A stretch of 64,000 nt of DNA. It comes from Apostichopus japonicus. Its lineage: Eukaryota; Echinodermata; Holothuroidea; Aspidochirotida; Stichopodidae. Made by a program: the position numbers and the translations under genes. Within the stretch, counting starts at the first letter, position 1, and each line of letters starts with the position of its first letter. The stretch covers positions 7,779,001 to 7,843,000 of the forward strand of contig NC_092577.1 of the NCBI RefSeq assembly GCF_037975245.1, in the 5' to 3' direction. The notes under the pieces are model-generated. The model was not told the origin of the DNA and did not search any database. It worked only from the letters and a program-made list of their open reading frames with translations. Positions 1-11,965 of this stretch are shown piece after piece.

Positions 1-1234
1 TAAAGAACTTTATATGCTTCAGTTAGGCGACATTATGGTCCAGTAGCGCAATGGCGTTCACATGATATCAAAGGTCTGGGAGGAGAGGTGGAGAAGGGGG
101 CGCTGGGTATCAATTACTCCCTACTGTTTAATGTATTGAAGCCTGAACTTTTGTGCTAGCTCCAGAGGCGGATGAAGGACCTCATAGAGTAGGAGGACTG
201 AGCTGGATTATTGAAACAGGCTGCTATATGAGATGTGAGTCTGGAGATCTTGCCCCGGAAAGATAAATATAACTTTAGACATAATATTATGCACTGTGCA
301 TATTTAGACTGTAAAGCAGGTCCATATAAGTAATTCTCAACGCAATGTTTACTTATAAATGATAACATAATAGTAAGGGCAATGATACAACCGTATCAAG
401 GGTCCAATTCTCACCAGGATGATTACAACAATCCACAGATTGAACCATTTCCCAATGACTGACGATCTAAGATGTTACCACGACCCACATGCACTACCCT
501 ACACACTTGCGCCCCGATTGACGATCCGAGGTGGGGCCACGGCCCACATCCCCTGACTGACGATCCAAGATAGGGCCATGGCCCATGTGCCCTCCTCCAC
601 CCTTGCGCACTGTACAGTAGGAGCGTGTTTGCTAGGCCCGGTCCCGAGGACAATGCCGGGCCTCTTCTTTTCACTGACACATTTCACATATTTTTTGTTA
701 TAGCCCCTCCATACTTCTCCCGGGCGCGCAATATGATTGCGAGGCCCCAGACTGCAAAATGATGCTATCATTACATCACGTCAACTCCAATTTATACGAC
801 TATGTTTGCGTGTGTTATAAAACTCATCAACTTTCCACATCATTTAGGGGAGGGGAAGAGAGAAGAGGGGAAGGAGAAGAGGGGGAGTGGAAGAGGAGGT
901 AGAAGCAAGGGGTAGGGAAAGGGCGGGGGCACGTGTTCCCATTTTCCCAGTGGCTACGGTACTTTATATATATATATATATATATACTGTAGTACAATAG
1001 TACGTATACAGGCAGGCATACGCAGGTATCCATATATCAGTGAATCAAATGAGATGTTGTTTATAATAGAGACGACAAGCCGGTACCACAAGACGCAGCG
1101 AACTTTGTTCTAGAAGAGTCCATTACTGAATCAAAGTTAACTGTTCAGAGAAATTTCGTGCTATGCTAAGCATGGCTAATGATGGAAAACTTGACCAAAG
1201 GCAGATCACGCCGTACTCTAAACACAAGAAGCCT
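1..1234. other. No gene seen; low-complexity and short imperfect repeats
   Basis: No coding region is recognised. A two- to three-copy imperfect repeat carrying TGACGATC at each start lies at about 457-600 and explains the overlapping minus-strand reading frames there. A G/A-rich purine tract occupies 844-925 and a short (TA)n run about 963-986. Confidence 0.5.
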
Positions 1235-1350
1235 ATCTAGTAACAATATAACTATAATTCTGGTTTTGATACCCACCCAGATCACCGGAAATGGCACTTC
1301 TCGGGCTTGAAAATAACCAACCAGATGTAAAACTTTGCCTGAGAACCATT
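1235..1350 (-). mobile_element. Fragment of the hAT-like MITE core family
   Basis: This segment matches the core module of the G-run MITEs at 59.4, 60.5, 62.0 and 62.9 kb, including the block read here as AGATCACCGGAAATGGCACT and the following TCTCGGGCTTGAAAAT. It lies more than 50 kb from the other copies and lacks terminal repeats, so it is an old truncated insertion. Confidence 0.5.
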
Positions 1351-1385
1351 TTATTCCCTCCATCCATAACATGAATGGGGTCGGA

Positions 1386-1695
1386 TATGATGAGGGGAAG
1401 TGGTAAAGAGGGCAAGGATAGCCGGCTGTTGAAAGGGGTGGTATATTGGTCTTATTCATTTTTAAAAAGAACGCCCAAAATTTGATGCAATGTACAACAT
1501 AGACAGGGATTTTGCATGGGTTATGGGCGGATATAAGTGTTTGGATGGTATCGGATAGATGGATGTTGAGGTAGGGAGGGCAAGGAGAGCCGGCTGCTGA
1601 AAGGGTGGCATAATGGTCCTATTTATTTTAAAAGGACCTCCACCATTTTCTAAAATGTATAACATAGACAAGGGATATGATGAAATGTTTACACA
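1386..1695. repeat. Two-copy direct duplication of about 170 bp
   Basis: The segment from about 1386 (GATGAGGGGAAG, then GGGCAAGGATAGCCGGCTG) recurs from about 1570 as GGGCAAGGAGAGCCGGCTG. Both copies continue through related A/T-rich sequence with TGTAYAACATAGACARGG. No coding function is seen. Confidence 0.55.
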
Positions 1696-1904
1696 TGCAT
1701 TTGCAACAATAATAGTTCCAGTGGCGTAATCTGTTAAGTCGGAACTATTTTGAAGCACACAGACTACGGAAAAGTGTGTGCAATTCTTCATTTTTCAAGT
1801 TAGTGTATTACGTGAATTGTCTCTGACAGTAGTTTCTTAGTATCCTTCAAAAGTTTGGGAAGCTTTTTCACATACGGAATGTGAAATTTTTCATACGCTC
1901 CAAG

Positions 1905-2345
1905 GCATGTTCATAATATCCAACCCAACCTCGTGTGAATCCTCAGATTTAAAGAAGGAAACAAATGTGCCATTGTTCAAGTGTTTTCAAGTTGTACTAT
2001 AGTATGTTGTTCCTTCTTTATTTTCCTTCCAGTATACATATAAAAAACTTCTTACGCTCACAGGCACATTCATAATATCCAACCCAACCTCGTGTGAATC
2101 CTCATATTTAAAGAAGGAAATAACTGTGCCATTGTTCAAGTTTTTTTCAAGTTGTACTGTAGTATGCTGTTCCTTCTTTTTATTTCCTTCCAGTATGCAT
2201 ATAAAATTTATAGAGAGGAGTCATATAATACCTCAACAAGAAGAATAACTAATATAATTTTGTTTTTTTAAGATGATAGGATACCGAACAGTCCAAGAAT
2301 AACTAATATAAAAGGGGAGAAAAAGTCAAGATGATAGGATACCAT
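1905..2345. repeat. Two adjacent tandem duplications (about 160 bp and about 65 bp)
   Basis: Copies starting near 1911 and 2071 share ATAATATCCAACCCAACCTC and a later AAAGAAGGAAA paired with a TTCCTTCTTT stretch that could form a hairpin. Right after them, AAGAATAACTAATATAA followed by AAGATGATAGGATACC occurs twice between about 2240 and 2343. These abut the 3' side of the LINE remnant. Confidence 0.6.
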
Positions 2346-2356
2346 ATAAAATACAT

Positions 2357-3450
2357 CTACACATACAAAAGTAAATACATAAAACGATATAACAAACAGA
2401 CTACAACAAACATTTCAAGTGCTTGAATGGAATGTATAAAGCAGCACGGTAAATAAATGAGCTTCTGTAAACTTACGTTCGGTATTTTGTGGGGATTCCT
2501 TATATTTCTGCTCGATTTGTGCAGGAGACTTTTTAGTACAGTATACAAAGGGTGCTTCTGATCACTGTAAATCCTATTAGCAATTCTTGTAAACTCAGGT
2601 CTTGCAGCAGCATTTACTTTTTCTAAAAGTATATGGCAATCTAAATTAAATATAGCCGATATGTATTTAAGAAACTTCATTCTTCTTTCTTTGCTTTTTT
2701 GCAATATAAATGGTACCAAACAGGCACTGTATAGATCACATGTGCCAGGTTGAATAACAGTATTGAAAACATTTTCCTTAGCATTTTCGTTAAAGAAAGA
2801 CACAACGTAAGCCACACTAGATACTTTGTAATATACTTTTTTTAATACCTTGATGCTTTGCAAGAAAAGGTCAAACTGTCGTCGATGTATATTCCCAGTA
2901 CTCAGTTTTGGAGGTTCTAGCCACCTCAGCTCCCTCAATAATAATACGTTGCGATCTTGATAGAATGAGACTTTCATTTTTTATGGGTTTTTTTTCGAAA
3001 ACAAATTTCCTTTATTTTGGGGGTTACACAATAAAGTCTTGCGGTCACATATTGGAACTATGTCATTTACAGAACACTGAAAATTTCATTGGTCAGTTTC
3101 AACAGCGCTCTTAGGACTTGTGCATGATATAGCAGTATCATCGGCATATTTTGTAACAGAAATGTGTGAGTTTAACCTAATTTCATAAGTATATATAGTA
3201 AATAGAATTGCATATAATGGACCCCTACCCCCAAGGCACACCAACCTTTATTTCCGATATTTCCGATAACCCTTTATCCAGCTTTACTTGTCTGGACCAT
3301 CCTTGAAAAAAATGTGTCAGCCAATAAAAAGACATGTTACTTTTGATACTTTGATACTTTGATTACTTTGAAGATCCTTCATTAATTGATTTGGCAAGAC
3401 AGTATTAAACGCACTTGAAAAGACCCCGCCCTTGTTATAATTCTTTCCTT
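2357..3450 (-). pseudogene. CR1/Rex-like LINE reverse transcriptase remnant
   Basis: On the minus strand the order is as expected for a non-LTR reverse transcriptase. Near 3423-3395 is an FSSAFNTVLP motif (the palm 'DFSSAFNT' block), near 3240 a degraded GVP(Q)G block, and near 3152-3135 KYADDTAI, which carries the YADD catalytic motif. An open 206-codon stretch (2977-2357) ends with HPLYTVL and RNIRNPHKIPN, typical of the C-terminus of CR1/L2/Rex elements. Frameshifts and stops separate these blocks and the endonuclease half is not visible, so this is a 5'-truncated dead copy. The clade assignment is by motif style only. Confidence 0.75.
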
Positions 3451-4587
3451 ACAAACTTAATGAGACACATTATCATGGATTAATCAAACGTTTGATATGG
3501 ATATGGATGCTTTGAGTGGCTTGCAACTTCCGTTTTGGAACAGCAAGTGACTTCTCCTTTCTTATGTCAAGCAACCTTATGGGTTAACAATCCCAATGTA
3601 TGGAAACCAGGGCTGAGGGTGTATCAGTTTGGTGATGTTCATTTGGTTTGTATGTCCATATTCTGACTTGGTTTATTTTTCCAAAAGGTCTGGTATAACT
3701 TCCCCATGATCCCGAACTTCTTAGCCTGTGGAAGAAAACATCCAAGGTTCTGTCAAATCTGAAGGTTGCTATACACATTGTCTAGTAACTTGGTCTAAAA
3801 GCCCCACCTCCTTCCCCTCGTCCTTTTAGCAAAGTAACTACTTATTGTATAAACTATGCTAGTACCTTCCAAAGTTTCATGTAAAAGTATGTGACCTTCA
3901 AATATGTCACTAGGTATTACTCAGCCAGATAAAAGTAGTTTTAAGTTAGGCTAGAGTAATGCTCGTCAGGAGCAAAGCCGCCAACAGCTAAGAGAAATAA
4001 AGGGTAATTGCTATTGTAAGAGTAATAGCAACTTCTTTTTCTTTTCTTTTTTCCTTTTTCTTTCTTTTTACCTTTTGGTATCGGATTTTGAGAATCGGAG
4101 ACAACTGAAACGATTTATTTTATATTTTCGTACCATTTACACTGCAATATAAAATAATATTGTTTCAATCAACTAGGGTTTTAACGCAAAAATACATACG
4201 GAGGCAATATATATCTTAATACCGTACAAACCATGATTTAAATCCGTTTGAGGAAACGACTGAAATCCCTAACCTATGCTTACCTATTATCGAATGGTAC
4301 AGTCCAAAATAATGTACACTTGTGCGACGAATATAATATATTCCATTTTGGTCGAAACATATTTCCGTGGTGACGATACATAGCCATTGTTATCTCAACG
4401 ATGAATACAGTATATTTGACATTGGTGCAACGTTCATAACCCAAGCAAAATTAAACATAAAATAAGGAATACCACAGATCGTGCACGCCAGACAAATTGC
4501 TTCCGAGCGATTATAAATGATTCTCGATTTTCGTACAGTTGGACGAGTGAAAGTTGAGTCAGTGATATGATTGTGAGGATCGTATAG
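3451..4587. other. No feature recognised
   Basis: AT-rich sequence with a T/C-rich run near 4030-4070. The short minus-strand reading frames have no recognisable domain or splice context. Confidence 0.4.
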
Positions 4588-4722
<135 letters not shown>

Positions 4723-4727
4723 CGTTG

Positions 4728-5096
4728 TGCGGGCGTTTTGTTCAAGTGGTTAAGGCAGTGGACTTGCGATCTAAGGATTACAGGTCCTAGCCCTGGCCAG
4801 ATCATTGCGTTGTGTCCTTGGACAATGCACTTTATCTCCGTTGCCTCTCTTCACGCAGGTGTATAAAATCAGACTTGCGAGTTAACTTGTGGATATAGTT
4901 GCGTGCACTGGTTTGTGGCTGCACCCTATGGAAAGTCGCCCGGGGGAACCCATGCTTGTGGTGCACTGTGGTGCCCCAGGAGAAATTGATCGAATCGTGC
5001 AAACTTTGGTGTGTAGGTGTGACAAGTTACCAATGACCAGGGATAGGTTGTACGCTGTGGTAAACCCTTTTTGTGTGAATAGCGTTCTAAATGTTG

Positions 5097-5130
<34 letters not shown>
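4728..5130 (+). mobile_element. tRNA-derived SINE, copy 1
   Basis: The head CAAGTGGTTAAGGCAGTGG resembles the D-arm/box A of a class II (Leu/Ser-type) tRNA, followed by a degraded box B and a shared body (CATTGCGTTGTGTCCTTGG, then GACAAGTTACCAATGACCAG). The element ends in a (TAA)n tail at about 5099-5128, as many SINEs do. The copy at 17606 matches along most of the length, which shows this is a dispersed family rather than a tRNA gene. No intact cloverleaf is expected because box B is damaged. Confidence 0.8.
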
Positions 5131-5131
<1 letters not shown>

Positions 5132-6228
5132 TAACCAGTCCTTGGATATTGTTTGGACGCTTCGATGTTTTGGTCGGTATCCGACAGCCCCTTTCCCCTC
5201 CATCCGTCGTCCCGATCCTCCGTCTACCACATAAACACCTATTATAGAAGCGCTGTAAGGCACTATCTCTAGCAAGCAAACATATTAATGTGCTAAAGTT
5301 GCTGAAATCTGCTATTTTATTTTTGTTTCAATATTTACTATGAAGCCTCACCTATTTAGTAGGACATGATTGTTGGCATTCTACGTGGTCGGATATGTAC
5401 GGTAATCAAAAATGTTGATAAACATAGTCATATATATCCTAATTATTGTAAACAATTTAGCTAGAGGAGGTGATCATTTTCGAATAACTGGCACATGTAT
5501 TTTGTAACACCAAACAGCTTGTGTTACTAGTAATGGCTATGACAATCAGTTTTATTATCATACTGCTGGAATGGAATGGCCTTTTCGAAACTGACCATTT
5601 AATGTTGCCTGCTATTAGACCAGCGACAGTGTCGTTTGATTATACAATACAACGGAGAACGCACAAAGTGGCTACAGAAAGGTGAGCCATTTTCATGAAA
5701 TTAATATGAAAACGTCAGTCAGAGTAAAACTCTTGTTAGCACAATTCAGAGCTCACCTCACTGTGATACCAAAAGGTGGCATTATTAATCGAGCATGAGA
5801 ATACAATAACGTGACTGTTTAACTTTGCGCCTATTCAACAGATCGAGGTGTAACTGAGGCGTGATTTCTATTCTGTTCAAGAACAAAAAACCTCATTGCC
5901 ATTTAGCACGTAATATGTGGGTCGATGGTAGTTACATTCTGCATGTCAATGAATTGCTGTTATCATTGAGTGCCTAAACAGTCCTAACTCGGTCAAAAAG
6001 CTCCATTCCATTGATTTATGAGGACAACAGGGCAAATCTCAAAATTTGGTTATATGAATACTATGATGCGTGTCGTCACTGTCGATGGAAGTCGTCACAC
6101 ACACACTAACTTAGAATAGTTATTTTGCTTTTAGCTTTTTATCTTTATTAATCTTATTACGTCGCATATGTTATATGTTGTGTTCTGATCCTAATAGTTT
6201 CAATGAAGCCATAATTTTGACTAGAAGT
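5131..6228. other. No feature recognised
   Basis: AT-rich unique-looking sequence. A minus-strand reading frame at 4926-5279 is only the shadow of the SINE tail. Confidence 0.4.
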
Positions 6229-7215
6229 TTAATGTTGAAAGTCCCATTCCTCAGTGAACTTCTCAAATACCTTTCGTTTCAACTGGCGAGTATTATCACT
6301 AAATAGAATCTCTGTGATACCATGTCGACCAAAAATGCTCTTGAGTTTGGCTACAACCGCACTTCTAGAGGTTGCTGTCAGACTGATAACCTCTGGGTAG
6401 TATGAATGATATTCAGACACTAGTATAGATACTCTTTGCTTTCCCAAGTAAACTAACTTGCACCAACGTTTTGCCACGGTCTCTCTGTGACTTCATGTGG
6501 CAAAAGTGGTTCTACTTTTTGTTTGTTTCTGAATCACTGGCGTGTATCACATTTCCTTTCCATTGAAGCTATTTGTCTTGGCCCATGCCAGGCCAATACA
6601 GGGCTTCACGTGCTCGAGACCTGCATTTCTCAATGTCCTGGCTTGCAAAATATTAATTTACGGAGTGATTTAGGAACAACGATTCTTTTGCCATTGAATA
6701 ATACCCCGCTTACAACACTACGTTCATCTCTTACATTCCAAAATGGCTCTATTGAAAAGATCGGAATCAATGCTTTATGATCCGTCTCAACACTGACCTT
6801 TGGACCACATACACATTAGTGAAAACGTTCACAAGCATACGTCATAGCCAGGAACCCTTTTTATTTACTTTATTTGAGCGTATATTTCGTTTCAGCTACT
6901 GTCATTGCTCTAAATGCATATTTATGCAGTAACACTGCCCTTAACCCTGAAATGATGCATCAGCAGAGATTGTTACTTATTTGTAAGGGTCATTTAACTT
7001 TTGTACAGGATCTGTTGAAAGAAGCCCGTTGACCCTTGTTCTTGAATAGTTGTCCAGTTCTACTCAATTTGCTTTTTTTAGTATGCTTCTTATAAAGGCT
7101 CAGTCAGATATAAATTTGTCTCAATATTTCACCAGTCCAAGTAGCCTTTGGAGGTCTTTGGGATACTAGAGAGCTGCGTATTGAGAAAGGCAGCAACTTT
7201 GTCTGGGTCTGGCCT
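6229..7215 (-). pseudogene. Ty3/gypsy-type pol remnant (RT end, RNase H region, integrase)
   Basis: Reading the minus strand from about 7213 downward, a block with RPDPDKVAAF followed by P.TSKGYL resembles the thumb/connection of a gypsy RT. Around 6640-6560 is ALYWPGMGQD, the region after the HHCC zinc finger of integrase, then LLPHEV.ERPW. The open 82-codon stretch at 6477-6229 covers the catalytic core: EYHSYYPEVISL, KSIFGRHGITE, FSDNTRQ and FEKFTEEWDF. The core aspartate before YHSYYPE appears replaced (SEYHS where families have VDYxS). Several frameshifts and stops mean it is inactive. No LTRs were found around it. Confidence 0.75.
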
Positions 7216-8054
7216 ATTCCTTTACTCGAGTAGATGTCTCCAATTAGTTTTAACTGAGTTTGGTTTAACTGACTTTTTGTCCTATTCAGTTTAAAGTTTG
7301 CATTCCTCGTCGTTTATTTTGTGTACACTTGACTTGTACTTGGTCAAGTCTATAGCACTCTCAATCATAACAGGATAGAATCACACAAATAATGGCTAAT
7401 TTTACCATTCATGGGGTTGGTTTTGGACTTCACTTATAATTAGTTTAAAATTCCTACCTGGGGTTATAATCACCCAGTCTTGCTGTAACTGAAGTATAAA
7501 TTTACTCGTTAATGGGTTAATATATAGCTCTACCAGTTCTGTATTTTCGGGGGTAAACGCGACCTTATTGTCATATATACGGGGTACACCCCTCAGTCCG
7601 ACAAGTTTTCAGTCCGACAAGTTTTCAGTCCGAAAATAAAATACACGTTTTCAGTCCGAAAATGAAATACACGTTTTCAGTCCGAAATGAGATACAAGTT
7701 TTCAGTTGGAGAATGAAAGCATGCAGTTTTAATGCCATAATACCACCAATAAACGGTGACAGCCCGAACTGATAGTAAAGAAATCGATTGAATCTTTCGT
7801 ATTATGTCTCACATCACCGGCCTCAACCCAACTATCAGTTACAAACATATGTAATCCGTTCTTTGCTCCTTAATCCGCTTCCTGTATAGTCATGGTTTAT
7901 TTGGTTCTAATTCCATCAATGCAATTTACACTTACCTAGCGTCATACTTTCATTGTGTTACATTTTGTACTTTTCATTCGACTGCCAAGTATTGCTGACG
8001 AAGGTCTCAATATATTTTCTAAAACTTTACTCCTTATTTGTCAATTATGAGTCA

Positions 8055-8072
8055 TATATATATATATATATA

Positions 8073-8117
<45 letters not shown>

Positions 8118-8162
8118 ATATATATATATATGTGTATATATATATATATATATAAATATATA

Positions 8163-8195
<33 letters not shown>

Positions 8196-8242
8196 GTGTG
8201 TGTTTATATATATATGTATACATATATATATATATATGTGTG

Positions 8243-8285
<43 letters not shown>
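8055..8285. repeat. Compound (TA)n/(TG)n microsatellite
   Basis: Alternating TA and GTGTGT blocks over about 230 bp inside the foldback element. It yields spurious Tyr/Ile/Cys/Val frames on both strands. Confidence 0.95.
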
Positions 8286-8289
<4 letters not shown>

Positions 8290-10208
8290 GTGCAATTTTT
8301 GCAATTTAATAAAACAACATTCAAATACTTGAATATGTAGTACAAAATGCACAGAAGGTCCACTTTGTTGGGGCAGTTTTAGGTGATTTTGTGTTTTTCC
8401 CCTTCATACCAAAGTTAAGTGTACCACTGCCCTTGGAAGTCCCCCCCCCCCCATCCATACACTGAACCTTCAGACTCACACATAGACTCGTAGACCTGAC
8501 GTCAAACTTGGTAAATTGTTATTTTTACAATTGGACACATTCTACTAGGAGCAGGGATACTATGAGCAGGGATATTATTATTATTATTATTATTATACGG
8601 TGGAGGGTGGGGCGTGACCGTTTGAAAATGTGATCATAAAGACCTCTAAATGCAATGATTATAAAGCAAACATTTAACTGATGTAACTTTGGACACTCCC
8701 TCACCCCTTCTCGGCCTCGTGCACCCCCTCACCCCCTTCTCCCCTCTTACACCCCTCACCCTCTTCTCACCCTCTTATATCCCCCTCGCCCTCGAACTCG
8801 ATAATCTTGTTCATATACGATACTTTTCTTTCTACATCTTCTACAATACGTATAAGCAATAATACAACCGTCATCTTGTATGCAATTCAGAAAAGGCTAT
8901 AAGAAAGCCTTGTCGTTAAACACTGGCGAGCAATAATTGATTCATTTATTAACGTAACGTTAAGTTTGACTTGACAAGACTCTTCGACCGAGGAGCCGAG
9001 GATTATGGTTCATTTCGTCTTATATGTTTACAAGAGGAACAATTAAAAATCAGTAATCGCACAAAATGAATTAAACTCGGGCTATGATTTTTTTATGAGG
9101 TAGTAATAATCTTGAAGCGAGCGACTTTTTTTTTTTAATAATGTAGAATTTTGAAGCCGTGGTTGCTTCTATCAAGATTGATAATTTGTACACAATGATC
9201 AGTTTAAAGAAACACATGACGATAAGAAACCCTTTGTTGTTCATTTTAATTGTCTTTTATGGCGTTTAGAGATAACCAATTCCAACTCATGTGTGCGGCC
9301 TTTGTACTCTCAGTAAGATGTATCTATTGAGACAAAAATGTTCATATATATTGGCCATTCAAGTGATTCAACAGGCAATATATAAACTCAACATAATACG
9401 CGATATAAACGGGGAGGTTTTCTGCTGTCTCTTTAGATTGTTACAATTTTTTTATTATTATTATTATCACCACAAGCATTGTAAATATACTTTGATGTAA
9501 ATATATCTATTCTTAGAATTTTTTTATAAAGTTTCCATATTGATATTTTTTATCGTCATATGGCTTTATCACTGCTTTGCATATATGCCTATTATTAATA
9601 AAAATGAGCAAGGTTCAGTATGGCCTATATACGGTATACAAAGCCAATTTTGAAGGAAAATGTAGAGAGATCTTTTAGAAACATATCATCTTTTTTGATG
9701 ATTAATTTTGAAAGTGTCTAAATGGTTTGTATCATATGACTAATTATTTCAGTTTTTAATATAATATTTCCGCGTAGACGTGTGTATTCCAGAAAGAAAA
9801 AGAAAGAAGTAGATATTAAAATATTATTAAAAGTTATCGCGTCCTCATATACTTGTAACGAACATAATTTATTATGTGCAAATAAAGATTTATTTTCAAT
9901 ATTGTACCCCGTCACTGAACATTTATGTTAATTATATCGTTTTCAATGTTACCTACATATAAAGAACAGCGTATCAAATTTTATGAGATGCAGGTAAACA
10001 TTTACAGATTTACAGATATAAATCGAACGTAACGTATACATGCGCATGTAGGGAATGGTTACCCCTCCCCCCCCCCTCCGTGCACGGACTCCCATGGGGT
10101 TTATGCGAGACCTGGATATGAGTATAAAAATTAATTAGCAAACAGCATACTGCCTTGAGGGAAAACACTTTCTTCACCTTTTCCTCAGCTTATTCTATCC
10201 GAAACAAC

Positions 10209-10309
<101 letters not shown>

Positions 10310-10354
10310 AATCTAATAATATATAGGCCTATATATATAATGAACAGAATATAT

Positions 10355-10770
10355 TTAAGCTCCGACTGAGAACGTGGATTTTATGAGAACGTGGATTTTA
10401 TTTTCGGACTGAGAACGTGTCGGACTGAAAACTCGTTTTTTTCGGACTGAAAACGTGTATTTTATTTTCGGACTGAAAACGTGTATTTTATTTTCGGACT
10501 GAAAACGTGTATTTTATTTTCGGACTGAAAACGTGTATTTTATTTTCGGACTGAAAACGTGTCGGACTGAAAACTCGTTTTTTCGGACTGAGAACGTGTA
10601 TTTTATTTTCGGACTGAAAACGTGTCGGACTGAAAACTCGTTTTTTCGGACTGAGAACGTGTATTTTATTTTCGGACTAAAAACGTGTCGGACTGAAAAC
10701 TCGTTTTTTCGGACTGAGAACGTGTATTTTATTTTCGGACTGAAAACGTGTCGGACTAACAACGTGTACC
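10355..10770. repeat. Right terminal array of the foldback element (26- and 63-bp units)
   Basis: Units read CGGACTGAAAACGTG followed by TATTTTATTTT, with composite 63-bp units repeating several times between about 10540 and 10750. Because 63 is a multiple of three, both strands stay open and make a periodic 21-residue pattern. That explains the overlapping frames at 10514-10762 and 10533-10895, which are not genes. Confidence 0.85.
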
Positions 10771-10779
10771 CATATATAC

Positions 10780-11965
10780 CCTATAGCAAATACCAACAGT
10801 TTGGAACACAGAGCTGCCCAGGCGACTATAATCCCAACAAACGAAGCCGATGGCCGAAAAAAAGTTACACTAGGCTGTTCATACTAGGGATTTAACAAGA
10901 CTTCTCTTTGTATTACGTATATACGCCCCATTCGATCAAACTCTTGTTTGACAGCACGTTGTGTGCTGATCCGTGAAAGTTAAGGACATGGCAGCTGTGA
11001 TGGTGATGATAACTGTCGTTAATTAATAGCCATGATGTCGAGGGCGGTCTGCCTAATGGATATACCTCACATTTATATTAATGATTACATAACGTTAACA
11101 TATGACGCTCGTGTGTGCTCTCTAGCCTGCTGATCTGTAGTGAGCGCAACAACAACAATACGGCAACCAACGAAGAAACATTATCAGTGGTATGTACAAC
11201 GTGGAGGGGGGGGGGATTGGAATAGGGGGTACCCACCTTCATCGCTAGTTGGGTAAAATATTACAGTCAGGTTTTTTTTCTCCGAAGTTTGAAATACATC
11301 GGCCATACGATTAAGGAAGAGTTTACGACAAACGTTTTTTGCACAAATTTGGTCAAGTTTGACTATTGACCTTTCTTGATCACGAAATGTTTACGTTTTT
11401 ACATTAATATAGTCGCTGTAAACTTGAAGTGTCGTATGTCCTACATGATTTTGAAGCTTTTGACCACCTTTAGTTTTGGGTTATTTGACCTGTGATCCTA
11501 TTACGTCGTTAGTCACGGGGGTAATACATATCATGTCCTGGCATAGACCCACTATATTTGAAGTCCATTGCCTTACAGTTATGAGACTTTCCGAAACACA
11601 TTTTTAAGCACTTCCGCACATACACACAGAGAAAAAAGAACGAAAACCTTTCCTCACATGACCCCTAAATGGAAGCCCCTACCGGCCCATTTCCTACATG
11701 GGAATGATGGACAACCTTGTAACATTACATTTTCCACGCCATGCATTTCCATGGCAACCATAAGAGCAATAATATGCAGTAACAGCCAACTGACTACAAT
11801 AAATCATTCATATATAAATTACGTTGATAGGGATGCGATAAAACCGTCAGCACTCCGTGCGATTGCGCACTAAAGAAAACATGTAACTCTTTACAGATCC
11901 ACCCATTTAATGCTTTATTTCCATGCTTTGCTTACATCCATCCATGCACATCCATACTGAACAAA
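10780..11965. other. No gene recognised; upstream flank of the NXPE-like gene
   Basis: Sequence between the foldback element and the NXPE-like start codon. No TATA box or other promoter signal is convincing. The 101-codon frame at 11568-11873 has no recognisable domain. Confidence 0.4.

Noticed and set aside
8038-8363. Four overlapping frames on both strands
   Set aside because: Products of the TA/TG compound microsatellite.
10514-10895. Periodic 21-residue proteins on both strands
   Set aside because: The 63-bp terminal array of the foldback element keeps both strands open by period alone.
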